From Erythroxylum novogranatense (lineage: Eukaryota > Streptophyta > Magnoliopsida > Malpighiales > Erythroxylaceae), in NCBI GenBank assembly GCA_029891385.1, contig CM057228.1, positions 55,343,783-55,407,782 of the forward strand: a stretch of DNA of 64,000 nt, read 5' to 3'. The translations under genes and the position numbers were made by a program. Below the pieces are notes generated by a model. The model had not been told where the DNA came from. It made no database searches and saw nothing but the letters and a program-made list of their open reading frames with translations. Shown in pieces: positions 22,073 to 33,208 of this stretch. Position 1 is the first letter of the stretch; each line of letters opens with the position of its first letter.

Positions 22073-25000
22073 ACAAAGATTGAGTGTTCCTTGAACACCT
22101 GCAACAAGAGCCTCTCAAGCTCACTAGTACCCAAAACAGGTTGGTACTCTAGCACTCTTTTGATCTTTTTCCCTTGCACTGATTTTTCACTCTCAAGATA
22201 GAAAATTACAAGTGAAGTTAAGACTGAAATTTATATGTATGTGTTCTGTTGTTGTCTTAAGCCTCTTTGTTTGTTTTATACAGCTGAAGATGAGGATGAA
22301 TTTCAGAGGAGTGTTGATTGAGTCAAACCCAGACATGTGCCCTCACGTGAGCCATTAGTGAAGTCTCCCATGTTGTGCGTTTTATAATACCTGCGTATTG
22401 AACGAATGAAGCTGCGTTTTGGTGGTCATTTAAATGCTACTTTGTGTTGCTGCATTGTATAACACGTGGAAATGACTTAATCCTTTGGACTTGAAAAGAA
22501 CGACTGTGTATTGCTTTGGCTTGCTTCAGACATGAGTTAATGAGTCACGTGGGTTTGTCTTTGTTGATAAATCATTTTTGTGTCTGAAAGGAGAGAACCT
22601 TCTAGAGCCTTGGTTCATGTCTCCTTCTTTGTTTCAGACACCATCTTCATTTCATCCTTCATGTATTCTTCTGCTATTGTTTGCTTCTGTGTATGAATAA
22701 TGGAGAATGAGTGAACTTTACAAAGATTGAGTGTTCCTTGAACACCTGCAACAAGAGCCTCTCAAGCTCATTAGTACCCAAAACAGGTTGGTACTCTAGC
22801 ACTCTTTTGATCTTTTTCCCTGCACTGATTTTTCACTCTCAAGATAGAAAATTACAAGTGAAGTTAAGACTGAAATTTATATGTATGTGTTCGTTGTTGT
22901 CTTAAGCCTCTTTGTTTGTTTTATACAGCTGAAGATGAGGATGAATTTCAGAGGAGTGTTGATTGAGTCAAACCCAGACATGTGCCCTCACGTGAGCCAT
23001 TAGTGAAGTCTCCCATGCTGTGCGTTTTATAATACCTGCGTATTGAACGAATGAAGCTGCGTTTTGGTGGTCATTTAAATGCTACTTTGTGTTGCTGCAT
23101 TGTATAACACGTGGAAATGACTTAATCCTTTGGACTTGAAAAGAACGACTGTGTATTGCTTTGGCTTGCTTCAGACATGAGTTAATGAGTCACGTGGGTT
23201 TGTCTTTGTTGATAAATCATTTTTGTGTCTGAAAGGAGAGAACCTTCTAGAGCCTTGGTTCATGTCTCCTTCTTTGTTTCAGACACCATCTTCATTTCAT
23301 CCTTCATGTATTCTTCTGCTATTGTTTGCTTCTGTGTATGAATAATGGAGAATGAGTGAACTTTACAAAGATTGAGTGTTCCTTGAACACCTGCAACAAG
23401 AGCCTCTCAAGCTCATTAGTACCCAAAACAAAGTTGGTACTCTAGCACTCTTTTGATCTTTTTCCTCGCACCGATTTTTCACTCTCAAGATAGAAAATTA
23501 CAAGTGAAGTTAAGACTGAAATTTATATGTATGTGTTCTGTTGTTGTCTTAAGCCTCTTTGTTTGTTTTATACAAATGAAGATGAGGATGAATTTCAGAG
23601 GAGTGTTGATTGAGTCAAACCTGACATGTGCCCTCACGTGAGCCATTAGTGAAGTCTCCCATGTTGCGTTTTATAATACTGCGTATTGAAGCGAATGAAG
23701 CTGCGTTTTGGTGGTCATTTAAATGCTACTTTGTGTTCTTGCATTGTATAACACGTGGAAATGACTTAATCCTTTGGACTTGAAAAGAACGACTGTGTAT
23801 TGCTTTGGCTTGCTTCGGACATGAGTTAATGAGTCACGTGGGTTTGTCTTTGTTGATAAATCATTTTTGTGTCTGAAAGGAGAGAACCTTCTAGAGCCTT
23901 GGTTCATGTCTCCTTCTTTGTTTCAGACACCATCTTCATTTCATCCTTCATGTATTCTTCTGCTATTGTTTGCTTCTGTGTATGAATAATGGAGAATGAG
24001 TGAACTTTACAAAGATTGAGTGTTCCTTGAACACCTGCAACAAGAGCCTCTCAAGCTCATTAGTACCCAAAACAGGTTGGTACTCTAGCACTCTTTTGAT
24101 CTTTTTCCCTGCACTGATTTTTCACTCTCAAGATAGAAAATTACAAGTGAAGTTAAGACTGAAATTTATATGTATGTGTTCTGTTGTTGTCTTAAGCCTC
24201 TTTGTTTGTTTTATACAGCTGAAGATGAGGATGAATTTCAGAGGAGTGTTGATTGAGTCAAACCCAGACATGTGCCCTCACGTGAGCCATTAGTGAAGTC
24301 TCCCATGCTGTGCGTTTTATAATACCTGCGTATTGAACGAATGAAGCTGCGTTTTGGTGGTCATTTAAATGCTACTTTGTGTTGCTGCATTGTATAACAC
24401 GTGGAAATGACTTAATCCTTTGGACTTGAAAAGAACGACTGTGTATTGCTTTGGCTTGCTTCAGACATGAGTTAATGAGTCACGTGGGTTTGTCTTTGTT
24501 GATAAATCATTTTTGTGTCTGAAAGGAGAGAACCTTCTAGAGCCTTGGTTCATGTCTCCTTCTTTGTTTGCAGACACCATCTTCATTTCATCCTTCATGT
24601 ATTCTTCTGCTATTGTTTGCTTCTGTGTATGAATAATGGAGAATGAGTGAACTTTACAAAGATTGAGTGTTCCTTGAACACCGCAACAAGAGCCTCTCAA
24701 GCTCATTAGTACCCAAAACAAAGTTGGTACTCTAGCACTCTTTTGATCTTTTTCCACTGCGATTTTCACTCTCAAGATAGAAAATTACAAGTGAAGTTAA
24801 GACTGAAATTTATATGTATGTGTTCTGTTGTTGTCTTAAGCCTCTTTGTTTGTTTTATACAGCTGAAGATGAGGATGAATTTCAGAGGAGTGTTGATTGA
24901 GTCAAACCCAGACATGTGCCCTCACGTGAGCCATTAGTGAAGTCTCCCATGCTGTGCGTTTTATAATACCTGCGTATTGAACGAATGAAGCTGCGTTTTG

Positions 25001-27869
25001 GTGGTCATTTAAATGCTACTTTGTGTCTTTGCATTGTATAACACGTGGAAATGACTTAATCCTTTGGACTTGAAAAGAACGACTGTGTATTGCTTTGGCT
25101 TGCTTCAGACATGAGTTAATGAGTCACGTGGGTTTGTCTTTGTTGATAAATCATTTTTGTGTCTGAAAGGAGAGAACCTTCTAGAGCCTTGGTTCATGTC
25201 TCCTTCTTTGTTTCAGACACCATCTTCATTTCATCCTTCATGTATTCTTCTGCTATTGTTTGCTTCGTATGAATAATGGAGAATGAGTGAACTTTATAAA
25301 GATTGAGTGTTCCTTGAACACCGCAACAAGAGCCTCTCAAGCTCATTAGTACCCAAAAGCAGTTGGTACTCTAGCACTCTTTTGATCTTTTCCTGCACCG
25401 ATTTTTCACTCTCAAGATAGAAAATTACAAGTGAAGTTAAGACTGAAATTTATATGTATGTGTTTCGTTGTTGTCTTAAGCCTCTTTGTTTGTTTTATAC
25501 AGCTGAAGATGAGGATGAATTTCAGAGGAGTGTTGATTGAGTCAAACCCAGACATGTGCCCTCACGTGAGCCATTAGTGAAGTCTCCCATGCTGTGCGTT
25601 TTATAATACCTGCGTATTGAACGAATGAAGCTGCGTTTTGGTGGTCATTTAAATGCTACTTTGTGTTGCTGCATTGTATAACACGTGGAAATGACTTAAT
25701 CCTTTGGACTTGAAAAGAACGACTGTGTATTGCTTTGGCTTGCTTCGGACATGAGTTAATGAGTCACGTGGGTTTGTCTTTGTTGATAAATCATTTTTGT
25801 GTCTGAAAGGAGAGAACCTTCTAGAGCCTTGGTTCATGTCTCCTTCTTTGTTTCAGACACCATCTTCATTTCATCCTTCATGTATTCTTCTGCTATTGTT
25901 TGCTTCTGTGTATGAATAATGGAGAATGAGTGAACTTTACAAAGATTGAGTGTTCCTTGAACACCGCAACAAGAGCCTCTCAAGCTCATTAGTACCCAAA
26001 GCACAGTTGGTACTCTAGCACTCTTTTGATCTTTTTCCTCGCACCGATTTTTCACTCTCAAGATAGAAAATTACAAGTGAAGTTAAGACTGAAATTTATA
26101 TGTATGTGTTCGTTGTTGTCTTAAGCCTCTTTGTTTGTTTTATCTGGTGAAGATGAGGATGAATTTCAGAGGAGTGTTGATTGAGTCAAACCCGGACATG
26201 TGCCCTCACGTGAGCCATTAGTGAAGTCTCCCATCTTATGCGCTTTATAATACTGCGTATTGAAGCGAATGAAGCTGCGTTTTGGTGGTCATTTAAATGC
26301 TACTTTGTGTTCTTTGCATTGTATAACACGTGGAAATGACTTAATCCTTTGGACTTGAAAAGAACGACTGTGTATTGCTTTGGCTTGCTTCAGACATGAG
26401 TTAATGAGTCACGTGGGTTTGTCTTTGTTGATAAATCATTTTTGTGTCTGAAAGGAGAGAACCTTCTAGAGCCTTGGTTCATGTCTCCTTCTTTGTTTGC
26501 ATAACCATCTTCATTTCATCCTTCATGTATTCTTCGCTATTGTTTGCTTCGTATGAATAATGGAGAATGAGTGAACTTTACAAAGATTGAGTGTTCCTTG
26601 AACACCTGCAACAAGAGCCTCTCAAGCTCATTAGTACCCAAAACAGGTTGGTACTCTAGCACTCTTTTGATCTTTTTCCCTGCACTGATTTTTCACTCTC
26701 AAGATAGAAAATTACAAGTGAAGTTAAGACTGAAATTTATATGTATGTGTTCTGTTGTTGTCTTAAGCCTCTTTGTTTGTTTTATACAGCTGAAGATGAG
26801 GATGAATTTCGAGGAGTGTTGATTGAGTCAAACCCGGACATGTGCCCTCACGTGAGCCATTAGTGAAGTCTCCCATGTCAGGCGCTTTATAATACTGCGT
26901 ATTGAAGCGAATGAAGCTGCGTTTTGGTGGTCATTTAAATGCTACTTTGTGTTCTTGCATTGTATAACACGTGGAAATGACTTAATCCTTTGGACTTGAA
27001 AAGAACGATCGTATTGCTTTGGCTTGCTTCGGACATGAGTTAATGAGTCACGTGGGTTTGTCTTTGTTGATAAATCATTTTTGTGTCTGAAAGGAGAGAA
27101 CCTTCTAGAGCCTTGGTTCATGTCTCCTTCTTTGTTTCAGACACCATCTTCATTTCATCCTTCATGTATTCTTCTGCTATTGTTTGCTTCTGTGTATGAA
27201 TAATGGAGAATGAGTGAACTTTACAAAGATTGAGTGTTCCTTGAACACCTGCAACAAGAGCCTCTCAAGCTCATTAGTACCCAAAACAGGTTGGTACTCT
27301 AGCACTCTTTTGATCTTTTTCCCTGCACTGATTTTTCACTCTCAAGATAGAAAATTACAAGTGAAGTTAAGACTGAAATTTATATGTATGTGTTCTGTTG
27401 TTGTCTTAAGCCTCTTTGTTTGTTTTATACAGATGAAGATGAGGATGAATTTCAGAGGAGTGTTGATTGAGTCAAACCCAGACATGTGCCCTCACGTGAG
27501 CCATTAGTGAAGTCTCCCATGCTGTGCGTTTTATAATACCTGCGTATTGAAGCTAATGAAGCTGCGTTTTGGTGGTCATTTAAATGCTACTTTGTGTTGC
27601 TGCATTGTATAACACGTGGAAATGACTTAATCCTTTGGACTTGAAAAGAACGACTGTGTATTGCTTTGGCTTGCTTCAGACATGAGTTAATGAGTCACGT
27701 GGGTTTGTCTTTGTTGATAAATCATTTTTGTGTCTGAAAGGAGAGAACCTTCTAGAGCCTTGGTTTATGTCTCCTTCTTTGTTTCAGACACCATCTTCAT
27801 TTCATCCTTCATGTATTCTTCTGCTATTGTTTGCTTCTGTGTATGAATAATGGAGAATGAGTGAACTTT
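22073..27869 (-). repeat. Nine-copy ~643 bp tandem array inside the copia LTR
   Basis: Unit starts (ACAAAGATTGAGTG) are at 22073, 22720, 23365, 24009, 24656, 25296, 25939, 26580 and 27223; unit length 640-647 bp. Each unit has three CACGTG G-boxes and, on the minus strand, two TATAAAAC boxes. Copies are almost identical; differences cluster at CAG/CTG sites. Open frames recur in the units but those checked lack an ATG or lie antisense to the LTR, so I do not call genes. Confidence 0.95.
27422..27535 (-). promoter_or_regulatory. Copia promoter elements, copy nine of the array
   Basis: On the minus strand TATAAAAC lies at 27422-27429 and again at 27528-27535, with CACGTG in the 8 bp palindrome TCACGTGA near 27492-27499. 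Further G-boxes lie near 27610 and 27705. The set repeats in every unit, pointing leftward into the copia element and away from the transporter gene. Confidence 0.6.
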
Positions 27870-27891
27870 TCTCATACCCCTAAACCTAACA

Positions 27892-28630
27892 CCCCTTTAG
27901 TTTGTTTTTAATCTTATCCTGATTTGTTGGCTAAAATATCTATTTAAGTTTTTTATATTTTGCTTATAATAAACAACCAAGATTATTATAAAACAACTTG
28001 AGTGTTACTTACGCTTTTATCTTATCTTATACTTCATTTTCTTTGAAATTTCAACAGCAAAGCGTTGGTTTTTGCGAGGACCTCTTGTGAATTGTCACCA
28101 TATGCCCTTTAATGTTCATGGTGGGGAGTGTATCTCAGCTTGTATTATGTTCTTACTTTTTCTCCACACATAAACCCATTACATTAGAAATGGGAATTAA
28201 TCAAGAAGCTCATTGTCTATTAGTAGAATAAATGAGCATGTTTACAGAGAAGCATGGAATTATTATAGACGAAACACATGAACGGTTTTTCATTTGGGAG
28301 GCCTGCTTAAGTGATTGGTTCTAGGACCAATCACTAGAATGGAAAATCAAAATCACATCATGAGTTCATTGTCAAATTATGCGGCCAATGAACTGTGGTA
28401 ACCATTTAGTCTCGAGGAACAGCCCTCTGTTAAAGCTAGCTCAACTTTTAGACTGGCGGTAAAGTTTTTGCTAGACTTCAACTGTTCAACACCTTTATAT
28501 TCTAGTTGAGAGAACGTTGAAGTTTTAGACTCATGGGGAGTCCTCACGGACACTGTTTTCATTGGTTCCTATTTATACTGTGTCAAGTTTTCGATGGTGG
28601 TTGGAATCAAAGGGGCTTTGTTCAATTACA
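27892..28630. other. Low-copy spacer downstream of the transporter gene
   Basis: No repeat structure, retroelement motif or convincing frame seen. It lies between the copia LTR edge and the 3' end of the transporter gene and may include the rest of its 3' UTR. Confidence 0.5.
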
Positions 28631-28635
28631 AACCT

Positions 28636-28641
28636 TTTATT
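28636..28641 (-). terminator. Candidate polyadenylation signal of the transporter gene
   Basis: AATAAA on the minus strand, 62 bases after the stop codon. Confidence 0.45.
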
Positions 28642-28703
28642 TCATGACAGTACACTTGAGAATTATCGTAAAACAAAGAGTTTTAAGGAAACAGTAATAT
28701 CAA

Positions 28704-30476
28704 TCAAGCTTCTGTTTTCCCTCCAACATTGTCATTGTTAGCTTCCATCCCTTCTGGATTTGGTTGTTGATGAGCCATATCATAAGTTGCGTGTAGGCCA
28801 AAGAAAACATAATAAAGTAGCATTACCACGGTGCAGATTCCGAATCGTATGAAAGCCTGAGAGCCTAAAGATCCCATCAGAAAGATATTAATTGCAATGG
28901 ACAAGGATGGAAGCCATGGAACAAGCGGAACTCCCCACACTTTTGGCATTCTCTGTTGAGGGAGAGTCATGGATAACCCTATAGTCCCCGAGAGCCAAAG
29001 AGGAATAGTTATTACATACCCAAGCCAACCGTTGGGCCTCAGTCCCCAGTAAGCTGAAGTGGCCATAGACGAAGCTATAATGATAAGCAAGAAGATGATG
29101 AGCTTGAGCAGGTTCATTTTGGGCGTGACTTCTCTCACATAATATCTTCTGACAAGGAGAGCGACAGCCATCATCATGAAAATAAACAGGGTGCTCACTG
29201 ACAACAAGCTTGACAAGACATCCAAACCTGAGAAGAACGCAATCACAGAACTGAAGATGGTGATGAGAATTGTAGCATTTATTGGTGTTCCAGTCTTTGG
29301 ATGGACAAGTGCAAAAAAGGGTGGAATCATATGCGCTCGTGCAATATGAGTAGTATAGCGTGCTTGTCCAAGTGCCCCTACCAAAAGAACAGTGGTCATC
29401 CCCTTGAGGGCACCAAGTGCTACAAGATACTTTGCCCATTTCATGCCCACACTCTGAAATGCGATAGAATAAGCTGCATTTGGGTCGATGTCTGTGTACT
29501 TCTGCATCATTGTCAGTGCGAGTGCCATTAAGCAGTATATCACGGTAATGATTGACATTGATCCGAGCAATCCGATTGGTATGTCTTTTGCTGGGTTTTT
29601 GGTTTCTTCTGCCATGGTGGCTATATTATCAAATCCTCCATAGGCGAAGTAGACAATAGCAGCTGCTTGGAAGATACCCTTAGCCCCATGAGGCAAAAAT
29701 GGGGTCATGTTAGATGTGTCGGCATGAGCAAAACCTGCTATTATTACAAACAAAATCACCAAAGTGTTGACTGCGGTTGCCACCCAATTGAAGAATGAAG
29801 TTTTCTTCGTGCTGATCATTGCAATTGTTGCAGAAATTGCTAGAACTGCAACAGCAATTGGGTCCAGCAAATTATAACCTTTACTTAGATTCGTATGGAA
29901 GCGGAGAGAGTTTGAAGGGCGATTTAATAGAGTAGTGAAGTAAGAAGTCCACGACCTCGCAACTGCAGCACTACCCACTACGCTTTCTAAAAGTATATTC
30001 GCAGCTGTTATGAAAGCAACAAAATCTCCTAATTCGATTCTCAAGTAAGCAAATGACCCACCTGCCACAGGGACTTCAATGGCAAATTCTGTGTAGCAGA
30101 AGACAGATAGCATTGCTGAGACCCCAGAAGCAACATAAGACAAGACAATGGCAGGTCCAGCATGGTTGTGGGCTTCCTGACCAGTGAGAACAAAGATGCC
30201 AGCTCCAACCACTGAACCAAATCCAAACCAGGTCAAATCCCACCAGGTGAGGCAGCGTTTCATGTCATGTTCACTCTGTTTTCTCAGTTCTCCAATCTCT
30301 TTAGCATCATCTGATCGGCTTATGAGGCGGTCCTTAAACCTGGAACATGTCTGTGATAGTGCATAACAATAGCTCCCCCAACTTTGGAATGACTCCTCTG
30401 GTAAGAAATCTTGTTTGCTGAACCTCCAATAACTCCTTTGTTCAACTTCTGTATCATGTTCACTAACTGATCCCAT
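28704..30476 (-). CDS. CAT5: Cationic amino acid transporter, CAT5/CAT8 type, intronless
   Basis: A 590-residue APC-superfamily amino acid permease, matching plant CATs in length. The frame stays open 24 bases further to 30500, but the codon there is GTG; the first ATG is at 30474-30476 (MGSVSEHD). The cytosolic N-terminus carries SKQDFLPEESFQSWGSY and TCSRFKDRLISRS, shared with plant CAT1/5/8. About 14 hydrophobic segments follow. Family signatures are GAGIFVLTGQEAHNHAGPA, FCYTEFAIEVPVAGGSFAY, FAYGGFDNIATMAEETKNP and GALGQARYTTHIARAHMIPP. The C-terminus is short and hydrophilic. Known members are proton-coupled importers of arginine, lysine and related amino acids at plasma or internal membranes. 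The frame is clean, unlike the surrounding retroelements. CAT5 and CAT8 are close, so the symbol is approximate. Confidence 0.95.
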   Translation of the reverse strand: MGSVSEHDTEVEQRSYWRFSKQDFLPEESFQSWGSYCYALSQTCSRFKDRLISRSDDAKEIGELRKQSEHDMKRCLTWWDLTWFGFGSVVGAGIFVLTGQEAHNHAGPAIVLSYVASGVSAMLSVFCYTEFAIEVPVAGGSFAYLRIELGDFVAFITAANILLESVVGSAAVARSWTSYFTTLLNRPSNSLRFHTNLSKGYNLLDPIAVAVLAISATIAMISTKKTSFFNWVATAVNTLVILFVIIAGFAHADTSNMTPFLPHGAKGIFQAAAIVYFAYGGFDNIATMAEETKNPAKDIPIGLLGSMSIITVIYCLMALALTMMQKYTDIDPNAAYSIAFQSVGMKWAKYLVALGALKGMTTVLLVGALGQARYTTHIARAHMIPPFFALVHPKTGTPINATILITIFSSVIAFFSGLDVLSSLLSVSTLFIFMMMAVALLVRRYYVREVTPKMNLLKLIIFLLIIIASSMATSAYWGLRPNGWLGYVITIPLWLSGTIGLSMTLPQQRMPKVWGVPLVPWLPSLSIAINIFLMGSLGSQAFIRFGICTVVMLLYYVFFGLHATYDMAHQQPNPEGMEANNDNVGGKTEA

Positions 30477-30542
30477 TGCTACCTCTTCTGGGATTCCCAC
30501 AAGAACTCTTGTAGCTTAAAGTACCTTCAGTTTCCCCAGGAC

Positions 30543-30550
30543 ATCTTATA
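30543..30550 (-). promoter_or_regulatory. Weak TATA-like site upstream of the transporter
   Basis: TATAAGAT on the minus strand, about 67 bp before the ATG. That is close for a plant TATA box with a 5' UTR, so it is only a candidate. Confidence 0.25.
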
Positions 30551-30707
30551 TTATCTTAATTGTTGGTTTCTGTTTAATCATGGATTATTTAAGACTCCTT
30601 ACCATGGCCGAATTAGATAGTGAATATGCAAACAAAATAGGGAACTTGTTTTCTATTGTCAAGTGGATCATTGGTTTGAATGTTGACCTTGGCCATCGTT
30701 GTTGTAG

Positions 30708-31151
30708 ATGTTGGACGTGCCAGCTAGTTTGACGTACTGTGAGTGGGGAGATTTCCACAAAGGAAAGGACCTACTAGCCCATATTTCAAAACCAAGATTC
30801 CAATATTTTTCAGCTCAGCAAGATTCTATCATTTTCTTCTGTCCATCTAGTAGATTAAAAGTCTTGTGGCGCAAAATTTTCCAATTGATTGTAATTGCAA
30901 TCACTTTACAACGGTTTGTTTGTGGAATATTTCTCCATCTAGATAAGCTTGCTGCACTGCATGGATGCTCGTGTCTTGTCTTTTATGATCCAAAATACAG
31001 AAGATCAGACGTTGGAATTCAAAGAACGGAGTTGAAATATGTTTTTCTCACATCACATGCTGAGTGTTATTACTCTGACAAGTGCCGACTACAACCAATC
31101 AAAAATTATATCAGAGATTTCCTAGATCTCGAAAGTCTTCGAGTAATATAG
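30708..31151 (+). CDS. Unrecognised 147-residue open frame
   Basis: Starts at a real ATG (MLDVPASLTY) and stops after DLESLRVI. I recognise no domain. It has one hydrophobic stretch (IFQLIVIAITL) and scattered cysteines, with no clear signal peptide or repeat. It lies divergent to the transporter, about 230 bp from its ATG, so it may overlap its promoter. It could be a chance frame or a decayed exon; I lean towards chance. Confidence 0.2.
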   Translation: MLDVPASLTYCEWGDFHKGKDLLAHISKPRFQYFSAQQDSIIFFCPSSRLKVLWRKIFQLIVIAITLQRFVCGIFLHLDKLAALHGCSCLVFYDPKYRRSDVGIQRTELKYVFLTSHAECYYSDKCRLQPIKNYIRDFLDLESLRVI

Positions 31152-31640
31152 AATTGAGGAACAGAAAAGAGAAGCATGGCATTGGCATGGGTATCATTTC
31201 CAAGCCCCGTGCAATTCTTCCTTGCACTCCAAAGGTGGAATTGTCCACCCTCAGTGGCCCTACGTTCTGCCGTGACAATAACGAAGGAATAAATCATGGT
31301 TTAATTTTACTTAAATTTTTAAAAAAGCGACCCATTTGGTACGTATAAAGAACCACCACATTAAATAAACCCTTATACTATTATTGCCGAAATTTGAAAG
31401 TCAAACTTTGCACTTAACCTCTTTTCTGATAACTAGTTGAGCTCCTCACACCGGCCTGGGAAATTCTTTCTTGGCTAGATATCTAGTGGCGTTGCCATTA
31501 ATACCGACCACCAGCAGCCACAAAACCTGAGACAGCCTTCTTCTAACTTTTTGCATAGCCTCATCTCTAGAACCTATCTTGAGTGGAGTTATTTCGCCCA
31601 CCATGAACAATGGCTCAATTCCTCTCCAAGCTTCATTGCC
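31152..31640. other. Intergenic, nothing recognised
   Basis: Ordinary AT-rich plant intergenic sequence with no repeat, motif or convincing frame. Confidence 0.4.
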
Positions 31641-31779
31641 ATTTTGCTTTTGACCATTTCAAGATAACATTTTCTTTTCAAAATATAGAAACGATAATAT
31701 AACTGGTTCTGCCAGATTCTGGCTGAACTGTACGTTGCCGTTCGGACTCATCAGCTGATTGCTTTTTGTGATTAATCCG

Positions 31780-33208
31780 ACGTGAAGATACCTGCAAAAC
31801 AAAGAAGGCACGTCAGGGGTTGTGTCCCGATTAGTCTCTCCGACGGTCAAGTCAATATTTTTGTGAAGGTGAGGTTGCTCAATGCAGAGAAAAGCTAGGT
31901 TTTGATTATGCATCATATGGGAGAATTATACCTTATATAGGGGATGGATGCTAGGGTTAAACCTTACGTGTTTGCGTGGGAGTCTCTTACATGCGGATGA
32001 AATGAGAAGAGCATGGATCGGGCTTGGGCTGTCGTGAGCCGCTGGGTTCGAGACTTGTTCTATGAAGAATGGACCGATCGCCCAAGGTTGTCTTGATTGG
32101 GTCCGCCCAAAGATCGCCGACCAACCATAAGCCCCTACCTCGAGTCCGAGCGAAGAGAAGGGTCGGAGGAGTATGTAGAGGTTTATAGCTCGTGCTTAGA
32201 CGACTTGTGATCGGGGCGATCGGTCGGGCATCGAGATATGGCTCGTTTGTAGGTCGGCTCGTGAAGTAATCGGCCGGTCGGGCATTGTTGTCAGAGCTTC
32301 GATCACGGAAAGCTTCAGGCGGTCCCGATCGATCGATACCAAACGATTATGCACGATCGCCGGTGTCGACCGGTTGAAGCGAATCGTCAGATGCCGCGTC
32401 GGTTGAGCGAATCGCTTCGTTCAGGATCGATCGATTGTGTGCCCGGTGATCGCCTCGCCACTTGTTCTTGCTGACGGCCAAGCAAAAGCGGGTCGGATGG
32501 TCATCATTGATGACGTGTGAAGGTACTTGGAGCATTTATTGTTTGACGGCGACGTCCTTTGACAAATTGCTCGTAGTCTGAAACTTATTGTCCTTAGAAT
32601 CAGTTAGACACCGCCTCCTGCGTCCCTTCAACTGACGCGCCCTTTCGGATTTCGGACAACCCTAATTTCCATGGCTCGGATCATGCCGCGTGTCCAAGCA
32701 CAGCTTCGATTTTCTCCACGTGTTATGTTTTGATTGGATGGCTCGTCCGAGTGCCTCCCTATAAATGTTTAGGGTCGACGAACCATTTGGTTTTCTTCAC
32801 GCTTATTTCCTTCTTGCATACGCTTCTGCTTTCATTCGTTCTTTCTTGCTCCCAGTTTTCAGAAACTTCATTCAATTGTCGTTCGATTTCCCTTTCTCCA
32901 TCCAACAAAGAAGTACGTCCTTCCTCCTCTAAAGTTCTTTTCAAGAGTTCTTTTCTTGGTAATCATGTCAATGGGTAGTTCTAGAAGTACGGTAGGAGGT
33001 ACCGAGAAAGTGTCGACGAAGGAAAGAAGGATGGGTTGGTTGTGGAGGCTGATCAGAGGTGAATCAAGATGAGGTTGGGGAACTGCGATGGTGATTATTA
33101 GGTGTAACATTCCTTCGCCCAGGGGCCTAGGTGGCCATCGAACCGAACGGATCTTGAGAATCTGGCGGGTATTTTGTCAGATTCGAGAGCTTTTTCTCTA
33201 TTGGGAGC
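31780..33208 (+). other. Non-coding 5' part of the PF04195-like element, GATCG-rich
   Basis: From about 32040 to 32460 the words GATCG, CGATCGG and GGTCGGGC recur many times without fixed period. No reading frame is convincing. Low-complexity pyrimidine-rich sequence follows at 32790-32960. Confidence 0.45.

Larger units (their letters stand above)
21868..27891 (-). repeat. 5' LTR of the minus-strand copia element, expanded to 6 kb
   Basis: Read on the minus strand it runs TGTTAGGTTTAGGGG (from 27891) to TTAACCCAACA (21868), directly followed by the primer site. All but about 230 bp is a nine-copy tandem array (22073-27869). With a single unit the LTR would be about 870 bp, ordinary for copia. 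The downstream LTR is outside the window, so it is unknown whether it is expanded too. The flank at 27892 (CCCCT) would be the target duplication. Confidence 0.85.

Noticed and set aside
24000..24293. Recurring ~97-residue frame on the plus strand of the tandem array (also 22711, 26571, 27214)
   Set aside because: The first codon is GTG, it lies antisense to the copia LTR, and it is repeated only because the unit is repeated. No domain seen.
24461..24775. 104-residue minus-strand frame spanning array units
   Set aside because: Lies in LTR promoter/leader sequence, crosses unit boundaries and breaks in other copies; no recognisable family.
22073..27869. CRISPR-like or centromeric satellite array
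   Set aside because: Units are ~643 bp with promoter motifs and lie inside a copia LTR; there are no spacers, and it is not a 150-180 bp satellite.
28888..29439. 183-residue minus-strand frame inside the transporter gene
   Set aside because: Shadow frame within the CAT coding sequence, cysteine-rich nonsense translation.
30477..30500. Eight extra N-terminal residues for the transporter
   Set aside because: The codon at 30500 is GTG; the first ATG is 30474-30476 and gives the usual plant CAT length.
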